From HGM13006 sp900757695 (GTDB lineage: Bacteria > Bacillota > Clostridia > Oscillospirales > Oscillospiraceae), in contig CAUHNW010000001.1 in assembly GCA_959607825.1 (NCBI GenBank), positions 201,696 to 265,695 of the forward strand: a DNA stretch of 64,000 nt, read 5' to 3'. Position 1 is the first letter of the stretch; every line of letters begins with the position of its first letter. The notes beneath the pieces were generated by a model. The model ran no database searches. It worked only from the letters and a program-made list of their open reading frames with translations, and was not told the origin of the DNA. Position numbers and translations under genes: made by a program. Below are positions 28,092 through 36,403 of this stretch, in pieces.

Positions 28092-28553
28092 TTAGCTGAG
28101 TTTTTTGCCATAGACCAGGTTCGGGAAGCCCTTATTGCCACCCACGGAGATCATACCCTCGATATAGCCTTCGGCATCCACCCGGGCCCAGACTTCCCAG
28201 CGGCCGGGGCCGGCGGGGAAATCCACCTTGAAGAACTCATCGCCGGTGTAGTAGCCAAAGTTGATGGGACTGCCGTTGGCGTCACCGCTCAGGGTGCCGT
28301 CAGGGTTGGGGGTGAAGTGGAAGGTCATCTCGCCCTCAAAAGAGTTTTCTCCGGGCACGCCGTGGTCCTTCAGTTCCACCTGAGGTGCCGGAGGCGTGGG
28401 CGGAGGACCGCCAGCAGGTGCGCCTTCGGGGCCGCCGGGACCACCCATAGGCGGCATCTCCCCGGGAGGAGGACCGGGCTGGAAGTCAGGCCCGTGAACC
28501 AACTTCGCATCGGGAAGCCACATTTTGATGTAGTAAGTGCCGGAAATCGCCAT
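28092..28553 (-). CDS. Small beta-rich Pro/Gly protein 2
   Basis: 153 aa, nearly identical to the protein at 18724-19179 apart from a few residues and a slightly different C-terminus. This copy has a strong AAGGAGG site and lies 12 bases after MaoC3, so it is probably the functional original. Pro/Gly/Met-rich segment at about 22-52; beta-rich C-terminal domain. No signal peptide. The same type of domain is fused to MaoC2, FldC and FldD, so it may bind a common ligand or hold the enzymes together. No known family is recognised. Confidence 0.75.
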   Translation of the reverse strand: MAISGTYYIKMWLPDAKLVHGPDFQPGPPPGEMPPMGGPGGPEGAPAGGPPPTPPAPQVELKDHGVPGENSFEGEMTFHFTPNPDGTLSGDANGSPINFGYYTGDEFFKVDFPAGPGRWEVWARVDAEGYIEGMISVGGNKGFPNLVYGKKLS

Positions 28554-28565
28554 GATAATTCCTCC

Positions 28566-29951
28566 TTAACCGTTGCGGGACGGCAGCTTGATGGTGGCTC
28601 CGCCCTCTTCGTAGATTTCGTCGTCGTTCAGGGTGGTGATCCAGAAGCCCAGCTCCACGAAATGCTCGCCGTCCTTCTCGTACTTGTCGTAGACCTGAGA
28701 GTGGATCTTCATAACGTCGTACTGGAGGCCATGGGTGTTGCACTTCTTGCCGGCCATGGCGGGGATTTTCTCGATCATTTCACACACAGCGGTGTTCTTG
28801 GGGAACGCGAAGCCCTGCTCCACGGGGTCGGTCATGATGCCCCAGCGGATGTTCTGAATCCAGCCGTGAGTGCCCATCCAGTTGTTGATGTGGTGGATGG
28901 CGAAGTCACGGCCCAGGAAGTTGATGAAGATGGACCGCTTGACCTCCTTGGGAGGAGGACCGCCTGCGCCGGGAGGGGGCCCCATCTTGGCCCGGGGATC
29001 GTCGTAGGGTGGAACCTCGGGGTCCCATTCCGTCATGTCGTCAGGAACATAGACGCCGAACTTGTGGTCCCGGGTCATCTTGGCCCGGACGGCGGGATCA
29101 GCCAGCTCCTTCATGGTGCGGCTGCCACCCACGGCCATGCCATAGGGAGGCGTGGGGTTGCAGGAGGCATGGATGGGACCGTCGATGGTCACATTGGGCA
29201 TGTCGCCCACGTTGACGTCCTCCCAGTAGAGGACCTTATCGCCCCGGTAATTCTCTTTCGCCCAGGTGTCGAAGATCTCCTGCCATTCTTCGTCGGTGTA
29301 GTAGTGCTCGGGGCGGGTCCACCAGTCGGGGCTCTCCCAGCCACGCTGATTACCCATGTCGGCGGGGTCCTCGTAGCTCTTGAGGTTCTCCCGGGCAGAG
29401 AACATAACACCCAGAACCTTCTCGCCCTTCTGGTTGTACACGGAGCCAGTGCATTTCAGGACCAGGTTCCGGTAGATGCTGCCCTCGGCGGGGGTCAGGT
29501 CGATGAGCTCCAGCTTGTCCTTGACCAGGTAGAGGGTATCGCCCGCGTAGACGGGCTTCAGCTGGTCGATCTCATGGTGCAGGCCGGTGACTGCCAGGAA
29601 ATCCCGAGCCTTGCCGTTGAAGGCCGTCAGGAAGCTGTCGTCATGGGCCGCGAAGGCAGGCATGGCGATCTTTGCGTCGAAGCCCAGAGAGCGCGCATAA
29701 TCATCGTCGGTGTAGAGCTTGTTATCGGGGTCGTACTTCTTGGCATTGTAGAGCATCATGTCCTCTTTGACCTCGAGGACATTGGAGAAGCCCTGGGTGC
29801 CCTTTTCAATCTTGCCGGAGATCAGGGCCTGCACATCGATGGGGCCGCGGTCCTCCAGCTCCTTGATCTTGGCGTAATACTCCTCGGCGTAGGGCTTTTC
29901 CCGCTCAGTCCACACGCCGGGATAGACCGTTACAAATTTACCAGTTCCCAT
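28566..29951 (-). CDS. MaoC-like double hot-dog protein MaoC3
   Basis: 461 aa from ATG 29951 (AAAGGA at 9 bases). Signature VYPGVWTERE, first hot-dog with YDPDNKLYTDDDYARS (catalytic His position is Tyr), then LYWEDVNVGDMPNVTIDGP and a second hot-dog with INFLGRDFAIHHINNWMGTHGW. A short Pro/Gly insert (MGPPPGAGGPPP) lies at about 320-334, at the same place as the long inserts of MaoC1 and MaoC2. Ends EGGATIKLPSRNG. Operon SBP5-FldC-MaoC3-small2. Closest to MaoC1. Confidence 0.8.
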   Translation of the reverse strand: MGTGKFVTVYPGVWTEREKPYAEEYYAKIKELEDRGPIDVQALISGKIEKGTQGFSNVLEVKEDMMLYNAKKYDPDNKLYTDDDYARSLGFDAKIAMPAFAAHDDSFLTAFNGKARDFLAVTGLHHEIDQLKPVYAGDTLYLVKDKLELIDLTPAEGSIYRNLVLKCTGSVYNQKGEKVLGVMFSARENLKSYEDPADMGNQRGWESPDWWTRPEHYYTDEEWQEIFDTWAKENYRGDKVLYWEDVNVGDMPNVTIDGPIHASCNPTPPYGMAVGGSRTMKELADPAVRAKMTRDHKFGVYVPDDMTEWDPEVPPYDDPRAKMGPPPGAGGPPPKEVKRSIFINFLGRDFAIHHINNWMGTHGWIQNIRWGIMTDPVEQGFAFPKNTAVCEMIEKIPAMAGKKCNTHGLQYDVMKIHSQVYDKYEKDGEHFVELGFWITTLNDDEIYEEGGATIKLPSRNG

Positions 29952-29984
29952 AGTAATGCATCCTTTCAAAGTATTTTTGATTCC

Positions 29985-30018
29985 AGAAGCAGGAACAGTC
30001 TGAACTGTCCCTGCTTCT
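29985..30018. terminator. Intra-operon hairpin between FldC and MaoC3
   Basis: AGAAGCAGGAACAGT (29985-29999) and ACTGTCCCTGCTTCT (30004-30018) form a 15-bp stem with one mismatch. On the coding strand there is no T-run after it, so it may be a processing or partial attenuation site that lowers MaoC3 relative to FldC. Confidence 0.6.
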
Positions 30019-30030
30019 TTTGGAAAGGAG

Positions 30031-31362
30031 TTATGACATCGAGATGTACTCGCTGTTCACAAAACCACGCTGGCCGTCAAAGGTCAGGAAGTAGTCCTCA
30101 ACCAGGTCGGCAACAAGATACTTGGCTTTGTTAATGTCACGCTCGTTGGGATGGCCCCACATCTGATTGTGGAAGAAGTAGGAGCCCTGAATTTTCTTTC
30201 CATCCTTGCACTCGTAGTACTCGGGGTCCTGAATTCCGCCCATACCCATGACGTTGGGCTTCTTGCCCTCTTCAACGCCGGCTGGGCCAAATTCCTTGCC
30301 GCAGCAGGCAAAGGTCCCCACCACAGAGACGTTGTTGGTCTCCAGGAACAGCTTCAGAGCAGACAGAGTCGCCTTGCTCTCGCCGGAGCCGTAGAAGCCG
30401 CCGCCGTAGGTGGTAAAGACGATGCCCAGCGGCTGATAGTTATCACGGACAGGGCCACCGGGATAGGAGCAGCTTCTCCGCCGCCAGGTGGGACCGCCCG
30501 CGCCGGGTGCACCAGGTGCTCCACCAGGGCCTCCGGGGCCACCAGGGCCTCCGGGGCCACCCGGACCGCCGGGGCCACCAGGGCCGCCAGGACCACCGGG
30601 ACCACCGGGGCCGCCGGGGCCACCAGGCATCTCACCGGGGCCACCAGGGCCGCCAGGACCACCGGGGCCGCCGGGACCACCTTCGGGCATACCACCCTCA
30701 GGCATGGGAGGCATGCCATCCGGTCGGTTCCCGCCCATGGTTTCCGCGGTCATCTTGAAGCCAGTACCTGCGTCCACCATTTTCTGCACATTGCTCTCCA
30801 GCTCACCGCCGGCGCCCAGAGAGAACAGCTTGTTGATGATGGTCAGCGGATAGCCCGCCACAATGGGGCTGCCCAGGCAGACTACATCGTAATCATCAAA
30901 GTACAGGTTGGGCTGAAGCTCCTCCCACTTGTTGGACTTCTTGAGGCGGTAGCAGTTGCACTCCCAACCGTAGTACTCAAAGGACTCCTTCATAGCCAGA
31001 GCGATCCTCTCGGTGTTCTTGGTCATGGTGGCGTAGAGGATCAGGGCACGACGACGGGCGGGCTCATAGCTCATACCCTCCAGCTCGGTGACAACGTTCT
31101 CTCCGCTATCCTGATAGACCAGTGTGGTGCCGGTGAGGGTCTCGCCACGGGTCAGGGTGATCTCCTGCTTGGCGGGGCCACACTGGGCCTCGAAGATGAT
31201 GGAGTCGCCCTTGGTGTGGATGTTCTCCAGCAGCTCGCAGCCGCCGTGGGACGAGACAAGCTCGCCCTCATAGGCTCTGGGGGTTCTGCGGAGGACAATC
31301 TTTGTCTCCCGCTTGCCGCTGGGAGTATCCATGAGATAGGTGTATGTACCTGCAAAGTTCAT
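30031..31362 (-). CDS. Flavodoxin-fold protein FldC with beta domain and PGG repeat
   Basis: 443 aa. Residues 1-105 are a lipocalin-like beta domain (NFAGTYTYLMDTPSGKRETK). The flavodoxin domain starts at LILYATMTKNTERIA (T-K-N-T, as in FldA). A long PGG-rich insert (about 221-287) precedes the FMN loop IVFTTYGGGFYGSGES. FACCGKEFGP and the tail EDYFLTFDGQR ... YISMS match FldD and FldE. The insert begins after a loop shared with FldD and FldE (KLFSLGAGGELESN). It follows SBP5 by 21 bases. Likely an electron-transfer or partner-docking flavoprotein. Confidence 0.83.
   Translation of the reverse strand: MNFAGTYTYLMDTPSGKRETKIVLRRTPRAYEGELVSSHGGCELLENIHTKGDSIIFEAQCGPAKQEITLTRGETLTGTTLVYQDSGENVVTELEGMSYEPARRRALILYATMTKNTERIALAMKESFEYYGWECNCYRLKKSNKWEELQPNLYFDDYDVVCLGSPIVAGYPLTIINKLFSLGAGGELESNVQKMVDAGTGFKMTAETMGGNRPDGMPPMPEGGMPEGGPGGPGGPGGPGGPGEMPGGPGGPGGPGGPGGPGGPGGPGGPGGPGGPGGPGGAPGAPGAGGPTWRRRSCSYPGGPVRDNYQPLGIVFTTYGGGFYGSGESKATLSALKLFLETNNVSVVGTFACCGKEFGPAGVEEGKKPNVMGMGGIQDPEYYECKDGKKIQGSYFFHNQMWGHPNERDINKAKYLVADLVEDYFLTFDGQRGFVNSEYISMS
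30500..30690 (-). repeat. Coding 9-bp tandem repeat (PGG) in FldC
   Basis: About 190 bases of imperfect 9-bp Pro-Gly-Gly units, split by GEMPGG-type spacers. It differs in unit order from the FldB repeat, so the two arose or expanded separately. Confidence 0.8.
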
Positions 31363-31383
31363 GTTTATTCCTCCTTAATATGC

Positions 31384-33231
31384 TCAGCCGTTTGCACGGT
31401 CATAAGCAGTCTGGATGATTTCGGTCAGTTCGCCGATGTTCATACTTTCGATCTTGGCAACGTAGTCGTTCCAGACAGCATCATCATTCACATCCAGGTC
31501 TCCGTTGATGAACTGCAGAGCGGAGGTGCCCACATAGGTGATGATGTCGCTGTAGATGGCAGAGGCGTCAGTGTTCTCCTCCGCGGTCAGGATGGTGTCA
31601 GAGCCGAGAATATTGCTGGTGTTCTTGTTGGTACTCCAAGCGTCAAAGCAGCTCAGTTCCCGCTCGCCGAACTCAAAGGCCAGTCTAGCGTCGAAGATCA
31701 CGCCAGCCAGGTCCTTGGTGGCTACCACGCTGGATGCGATGTTGGTGGTAGCAATGCCGTTCATGACCTCCGCATCAAAGGTGGGAACACCCTCGTCATC
31801 ATAGTCCCAGGTCTCCACGTCATGGCCGGAGCCCTTCTGGAAGCCGAAGTTGTAAAGCAGGCTGCCCTCATAGCTGTAGCCATAGTCCAGGAACCGAAGC
31901 GCCGCCTCCACATCATCGCACTGAGACGAGATGGAAATGGCACTGGCGCCGGTGGAATCCACCAGGGAGTTCTCCTCAAAGAAGGGGATGGTTTGTCCGG
32001 CCTCCTCGGCCACGTCCTGCACAGGCCACCAGTTGCAGTTCTCGTCGCCATACTGAGCGGCAGCCATGGTGGAGTAGTTGCCGCCGAAGGGCTGGTTGGA
32101 GAAGATGTAGCCGTTGGTACCGTCTGCGGCACGGCCGGCGTTCAGGTCGGAGAAGGGATTGGTCTCACGATTCTGCATGTTCTCAAAGTCGATGAGGCCC
32201 TGGGTGTAGAGGTCGTGGAGCCAGGACAGGTACTTGCGGGTACCGTTGGCAGTGGCGCCGTAGATGACCTTGCCATCCTCCTGGTAGAAGGAGTTGGAAA
32301 AGTTGGTGCCCATAGCGTTGGTGGACAACTCTGCCAGGGAGCCGAAGCCACCGGACAGCACGCCGTTCTGCATAGACACGGTATTGAACAGGGCCATGGG
32401 TTCGCTGGCGCCCTTCTCGGTCTTGAAGGCCTTCAGGACTTCGGTCAGTTCGTCATAGGTCTGGGGAACATCCATGTTCAGATCCTCCAGCCAGTCCATG
32501 CGGATGAAGGCGCCGATGCCCGTGGGGTTTGCGACCTGGTCCTTGATGGGATAGATCCGCAGGAACATACCGCCGTCCTGGACCTCCTCCAGCACGGTCT
32601 GATCGGAGTGGATGATCTGATAATAGTTAGGCATCTCCGTCTCCAGGTAGTCGCCCAGATCGATGATGACGTCCTCGTCATAGGCCGCTTCCGTACCAGC
32701 GGTGTAGTCGCCGATGTTCAGCAGGTCCGTGTACTCGCCGGAGGCGATCATCAGGTTGAACTTGTCGGTCTGATTGGTTTTGTCCACCACGGTGAGATCG
32801 ATGGTGACGCCGGTGTTCTCCCGGAGCCAGGCCCAGACCTGGTGGTTCATCAGGTCACCGCCCTCGATGTAGTTGAGGGAGTTGGTCTCAAAGCCCATAA
32901 AATAAGTCAGGGTCACCTCATCCTCAGAGATGGGCAAAGCGGTGGTCAGGCCTTTGAGCATTTCCTGATGTGCAGTAAAGTCCATGTTGGCGTTGGCCTC
33001 GGTGTTGTCCAGGACATTGGGCTCCGGCTCCTCTCCAGTGGAAGCCTCCTCCGGCTGGTTCTCATCGGCGTGAGCAGCGGGCGCTTCTGTCGCGGGGGTC
33101 TCAGGAGCGGCTTCGGTGCTTTCCTCGGTCTGAGCCGGGGCCGCGGATGATGCCGCTCCGCTTCCGCAGCCGGCACACACCGCCAGCAGCATGGCCGCCG
33201 TCAACAGCAGCGCAAGCATTTTTTCTTTCAT
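31384..33231 (-). CDS. Solute-binding lipoprotein SBP5
   Basis: 615 aa from ATG 33231 (AAGGAGG at 7 bases). Lipobox CAGC, Cys22, with a long Ala/Glu/Pro linker to about residue 80. ASGEYTDLLNIGDYTAGTEAAYDED and the tail AYDRANG mark the family; it is more divergent than SBP2/3/4. First gene of SBP5-FldC-MaoC3-small2, with a type B operator, divergent from AraC3. No permease is linked. Confidence 0.88.
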   Translation of the reverse strand: MKEKMLALLLTAAMLLAVCAGCGSGAASSAAPAQTEESTEAAPETPATEAPAAHADENQPEEASTGEEPEPNVLDNTEANANMDFTAHQEMLKGLTTALPISEDEVTLTYFMGFETNSLNYIEGGDLMNHQVWAWLRENTGVTIDLTVVDKTNQTDKFNLMIASGEYTDLLNIGDYTAGTEAAYDEDVIIDLGDYLETEMPNYYQIIHSDQTVLEEVQDGGMFLRIYPIKDQVANPTGIGAFIRMDWLEDLNMDVPQTYDELTEVLKAFKTEKGASEPMALFNTVSMQNGVLSGGFGSLAELSTNAMGTNFSNSFYQEDGKVIYGATANGTRKYLSWLHDLYTQGLIDFENMQNRETNPFSDLNAGRAADGTNGYIFSNQPFGGNYSTMAAAQYGDENCNWWPVQDVAEEAGQTIPFFEENSLVDSTGASAISISSQCDDVEAALRFLDYGYSYEGSLLYNFGFQKGSGHDVETWDYDDEGVPTFDAEVMNGIATTNIASSVVATKDLAGVIFDARLAFEFGERELSCFDAWSTNKNTSNILGSDTILTAEENTDASAIYSDIITYVGTSALQFINGDLDVNDDAVWNDYVAKIESMNIGELTEIIQTAYDRANG

Positions 33232-33259
33232 TGGTTTACCTCCTTTTCGGTTTGGTTTC

Positions 33260-33337
33260 ATTATACCAGCCAGTCTTGAAGGGGATAAAGTACCATGTTT
33301 TAGATTTCATGTGACATTTTTTATCCATTCTCACATT
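33260..33337. promoter_or_regulatory. Type B operator and -10 of SBP5 operon
   Basis: GTGACATT (33311-33318) and CTCACATT (33330-33337) are direct repeats with a 19-bp period around TTTTATCCATT. About 26 of 30 positions match the Fd1 site by eye. The minus-strand TATAAT is at 33260-33265, 46 bases away, exactly as at Fd1. Confidence 0.65.
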
Positions 33338-33365
33338 TGCTCTGTACTTTTATCAAAAGACCCGG

Positions 33366-33371
33366 TATAAT
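33366..33371 (+). promoter_or_regulatory. -10 box of AraC3
   Basis: TATAAT lies 21 bases before the AraC3 start with TGTACT at 17-bp spacing. The type B operator is just upstream and could serve both divergent promoters. Confidence 0.55.
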
Positions 33372-33391
33372 CGTCTCAGGAGGTGACTGCA

Positions 33392-34714
33392 ATGAATTCC
33401 GAGATTGAGGCTCTGCAGGCGCAGATTCAGGCTCTGAAGTTGCGGGTGCGCCATGTGACCACGGAAAATGCCATCCACGATGAAACCGACACGCCGCAAC
33501 CTATCGACGTGCTGGCAAACTATATCGAGTGTGAATTTTACTCCGACTATCTAATCCTGGCAGTGGTCCATGCCCGGGCGGACCGGCTGCCGCGGCCCAT
33601 GGATGCTTTCCCGCCCCCGGTTGGTCCGGGCCGTTCAGAGCCGGCTCCAGGCAAGCCCATGGTCTACTACCCCATCGAAGCTATGGAAGCGGCGGAGGAA
33701 ATCCTGAAGGCGGCCCTGGCGCCGAAAACCTACTACATGGTCTTTCGTTCAGACCAGGACATGGGCATCCTGCTGAATCCCAACGCCCAGTTCGTCTCCG
33801 ATGCCAGCATCCAAACTGGTGACTATTACCGGAATCTGACTGAGCGCTTTTCCGAAATCTTGACTGCCCTCAATAAGGCGCTCGGCTTCCAGAACACTGT
33901 CTCCCTCAGCGCCATCCATCAGGGCCATGCCAGCCTGCGGCAGATGTACCTGGAGGCAAAAAACACCTACGATTATAGCTGGAATCTCAATGGTCCCATC
34001 CACACCTATCCGGAGCTGTGTGCCTCTCCCCTGTCCCCCGAGGATCAGCGGGCCATCAGCGCCCTGGAGCAGGAGTTCATGGGGGACATCAACCACCTGC
34101 TGTTCTTTGAGGCATCCATGGTGCTTGACAGCATCCTCCAACGGCAGTTCTACCATACGATTCCCCTGCGGGAGATCACCGTGGCGGTCACCGCCCGGCT
34201 GCGGAATGTGCTGGCGGTACTGGAGACCACAATGGGGGTGGAGCCCTCAGCAATTCTGGATCTGGAGGGCCTTGTTTCCTTGGTGACCCAATCCGGGTCC
34301 ATTCCGGAGCTTCGGGACCGGATTCATGACTTTTTCGCCAGTCTGGCGGACTTTCATCCCCGTCAGTCCACAAAGAAAGGGCCGCTGATTTTGGAGTTTC
34401 TGGAAGCCAACTACCAGAATCCCGCCCTCAGCGCTCAAATGATCTGCGACCGGTTCCGCATAAGCCGCACCTATCTGTCCCGGCTCATCAAAAATGAAAC
34501 CGGACAGGGACTGGTGGACTGCATCCACGACATCCGGGTCCAGCACGCCAAGCAGCTTCTGGCCGAAACCTCCCTACCCGTGGAACAGTTGGCCCTGCAG
34601 GTGGGCTTTTCCAACCGCTATGGGCTGATTCGGGCCTTTCGCAGCCTGGAAGGCATCTCCCCCTCGGAGTATCGCAGGAAAGCGTTGGAGAAGCGGCAGA
34701 AAACTATGGCATGA
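33392..34714 (+). CDS. AraC-family regulator AraC3
   Basis: 440 aa from ATG 33392 (AGGAGG at 7 bases; the GTG three codons earlier overlaps that site). N-terminal coiled coil (SEIEALQAQIQALKLRV), then a Pro-rich loop. The C-terminal AraC domain (about 335-430) carries ICDRFRISRTYLSRLIKNETGQG and LQVGFSNRYGLIRAFRSLE, closely related to AraC1 and to the remnant at 19216. Divergent from SBP5. Candidate regulator of the type B sites, since one lies in its own promoter region. Confidence 0.9.
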   Translation: MNSEIEALQAQIQALKLRVRHVTTENAIHDETDTPQPIDVLANYIECEFYSDYLILAVVHARADRLPRPMDAFPPPVGPGRSEPAPGKPMVYYPIEAMEAAEEILKAALAPKTYYMVFRSDQDMGILLNPNAQFVSDASIQTGDYYRNLTERFSEILTALNKALGFQNTVSLSAIHQGHASLRQMYLEAKNTYDYSWNLNGPIHTYPELCASPLSPEDQRAISALEQEFMGDINHLLFFEASMVLDSILQRQFYHTIPLREITVAVTARLRNVLAVLETTMGVEPSAILDLEGLVSLVTQSGSIPELRDRIHDFFASLADFHPRQSTKKGPLILEFLEANYQNPALSAQMICDRFRISRTYLSRLIKNETGQGLVDCIHDIRVQHAKQLLAETSLPVEQLALQVGFSNRYGLIRAFRSLEGISPSEYRRKALEKRQKTMA

Positions 34715-34767
34715 CGCTCTGTCAGGATGTGTTTCAATTGATACATGAAATTCATCTTTCGAAAAGA

Positions 34768-34808
34768 GAAGAGCCCCAGTGCATCGGATGAATGCACTGG
34801 GGCTCTTC
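34768..34808. terminator. Strong hairpin between AraC3 and betaH1
   Basis: GAAGAGCCCCAGTGCAT (34768-34784) and ATGCACTGGGGCTCTTC (34792-34808) form a perfect 17-bp stem. It lies between two convergent genes and probably ends both transcripts. Confidence 0.78.
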
Positions 34809-34820
34809 GGTAGATTCCGG

Positions 34821-36266
34821 TTATGGATTCTTTTGTGTGCTGACAATCAGCTTTCCTCCGGAAGAAAGCGTATACTCTCCCGGTTCGTTGCCAACAGCAT
34901 GAATCGTTACTCCATCTGCCGCATCGATCTGGACACAGTTCACTTCACCCAGCAGTGTCACCGTAGAGTCTCCGGTGGCATACCATTTGCTTCCGGTATC
35001 CATAGTCAGATTAGCGTTCAAAATAGCACCTCGGATCGTAGAACCGCGCAATGTCAGCCACATTTCCCGGAACGAGTCTTCATGGAGAATATCGCCTTGG
35101 GCATCAATGTCATGCAGTCTGATTTGGTAGCCAAACACCTCTCTGCCGGGGTCCTTAGGCGCTTTTTCATCATCGTTTACCATCGTTCGGAAGAGGATTC
35201 CATTCCCCGGCTCCATGCTGACATCTGTGAGATCCACATTTGCGCAGCAGCTCTTCATCCGCAGAATTTCTTTCCCGGATTTGATGGTACCACCGGAGAC
35301 TGTCAGTTCATTCAGCATGTCCGGCAGTCCAATGCTATGCATCAGCGCGAAATAGGTCCCGCACTTGGAATCACAGTCGATAAATGTCATATCGCTGGAG
35401 GACGCAATAATTGCCGCCATATCCGCCACGTCGAAACTGCATCGTACAAAGCGGTCATGGCACTCACCATCTGAATATGCGCCGTAGCCACCTTTTGTAG
35501 TAACCACATTGCAGTCGTTGGCTTCCAGATATACATAACCTTCTGCGCCATCCGTCGAAAGGGCCGCCCACCCGTCCGCAATAATGGTGCTGTTATAGAA
35601 GAAGCTCCTCGAATTGCTCAGCGTACAATGCGTCCGTGTATTACCGCTGATTTCAAGGGAGGCCGGCGGTGTTGCCATGAATCCAGCAGGCTTCTCAATC
35701 CCCTCACCATAGGGGATCCCGTGACTGATCAGCACACTGTCATAAACACGAAGCGTGCTGTATCCTTCGGCGATGGTGGCGCTTCTGCATCGGCCATTCG
35801 TGTCGATGATCGAGTTTTTCAAGGTGACATCCGCGTGGTCAACCACGGAAAGTCCGGAATCCGGCCCGCCCAGATATCCGTTATCGCCGCCGTTGATATG
35901 GATGACCGTATCGTCAATATCCAGTGCTCCCGCACCATGGACACATATGCCGCCGTTCAGGCCGCCATAGGTTACGATCTTACCATGCTCCAGTCTCCTG
36001 CCGGAAAGGTCGCCGGCATACATGTATTCACGGCACGACAGTTCGTCATCGACCTGGCCATTGCGTATATAAAGTGCCGCTTTGGCATCTGCAGGAGCGG
36101 AGAGGAAGCCTGCTGGAGGCGGTCCCCCCGCTCCAAACGGCATCGCTCCCGGACCTTCTGGTCCACCCGGACCGCCCGGACCGCCCATCAAACTGAAATC
36201 CATTACCGGCGGAGTAACCTCTTTGCGCTCCGGCAAAACCTTGCTGATTCCATATATTTTATCCAT
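34821..36266 (-). CDS. Cytoplasmic beta-helix protein betaH1
   Basis: 481 aa from ATG 36266 (GAGGAA at 7 bases). No signal peptide or lipobox. A Pro/Gly segment (LMGGPGGPGGPEGPG, about 25-52) precedes repeated beta-helix coils (ALDIDDTVIHINGGDNG, VTLKNSIIDTNGR, FFYNSTIIADGWAALSTDG, LEANDCNVVTTKGGYG). Several coils align with betaH2, especially WAALSTDG and YLEANNCDV. No polysaccharide-lyase catalytic set is seen. Last gene after OYE2 and the SBP stump. Most likely a scaffold or ligand-binding protein; enzyme activity cannot be excluded. Confidence 0.72.
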   Translation of the reverse strand: MDKIYGISKVLPERKEVTPPVMDFSLMGGPGGPGGPEGPGAMPFGAGGPPPAGFLSAPADAKAALYIRNGQVDDELSCREYMYAGDLSGRRLEHGKIVTYGGLNGGICVHGAGALDIDDTVIHINGGDNGYLGGPDSGLSVVDHADVTLKNSIIDTNGRCRSATIAEGYSTLRVYDSVLISHGIPYGEGIEKPAGFMATPPASLEISGNTRTHCTLSNSRSFFYNSTIIADGWAALSTDGAEGYVYLEANDCNVVTTKGGYGAYSDGECHDRFVRCSFDVADMAAIIASSSDMTFIDCDSKCGTYFALMHSIGLPDMLNELTVSGGTIKSGKEILRMKSCCANVDLTDVSMEPGNGILFRTMVNDDEKAPKDPGREVFGYQIRLHDIDAQGDILHEDSFREMWLTLRGSTIRGAILNANLTMDTGSKWYATGDSTVTLLGEVNCVQIDAADGVTIHAVGNEPGEYTLSSGGKLIVSTQKNP

Positions 36267-36297
36267 AGTATCGTTCCTCACTTATGTAGTGTTTTGC

Positions 36298-36380
36298 TTA
36301 TCTTGCCGTGAACCGATCATATGCATCCTGGATCAAATCAAGGACCTCTGCATAATGATCCTCCTCGTATTTTACGTTTG
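36298..36380 (-). pseudogene. C-terminal stump of an SBP lipoprotein
   Basis: The frame YEEDHYAEVLDLIQDAYDRF followed by TAR and TAA matches the conserved SBP tail (compare AYDRFMSR in SBP1 and AYDRANG in SBP5). Everything upstream is gone; the frame runs into the 3' end of OYE2. It shows that a ninth SBP once stood between OYE2 and betaH1. Confidence 0.75.
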
Positions 36381-36403
36381 AAGTCCTTGCGGCTGAATAT
36401 GTA

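Noticed and set aside
30151..33150. 999-codon plus-strand frame opposite FldC and SBP5
   Set aside because: Open only because of codon bias on the other strand; crosses two well-supported genes.
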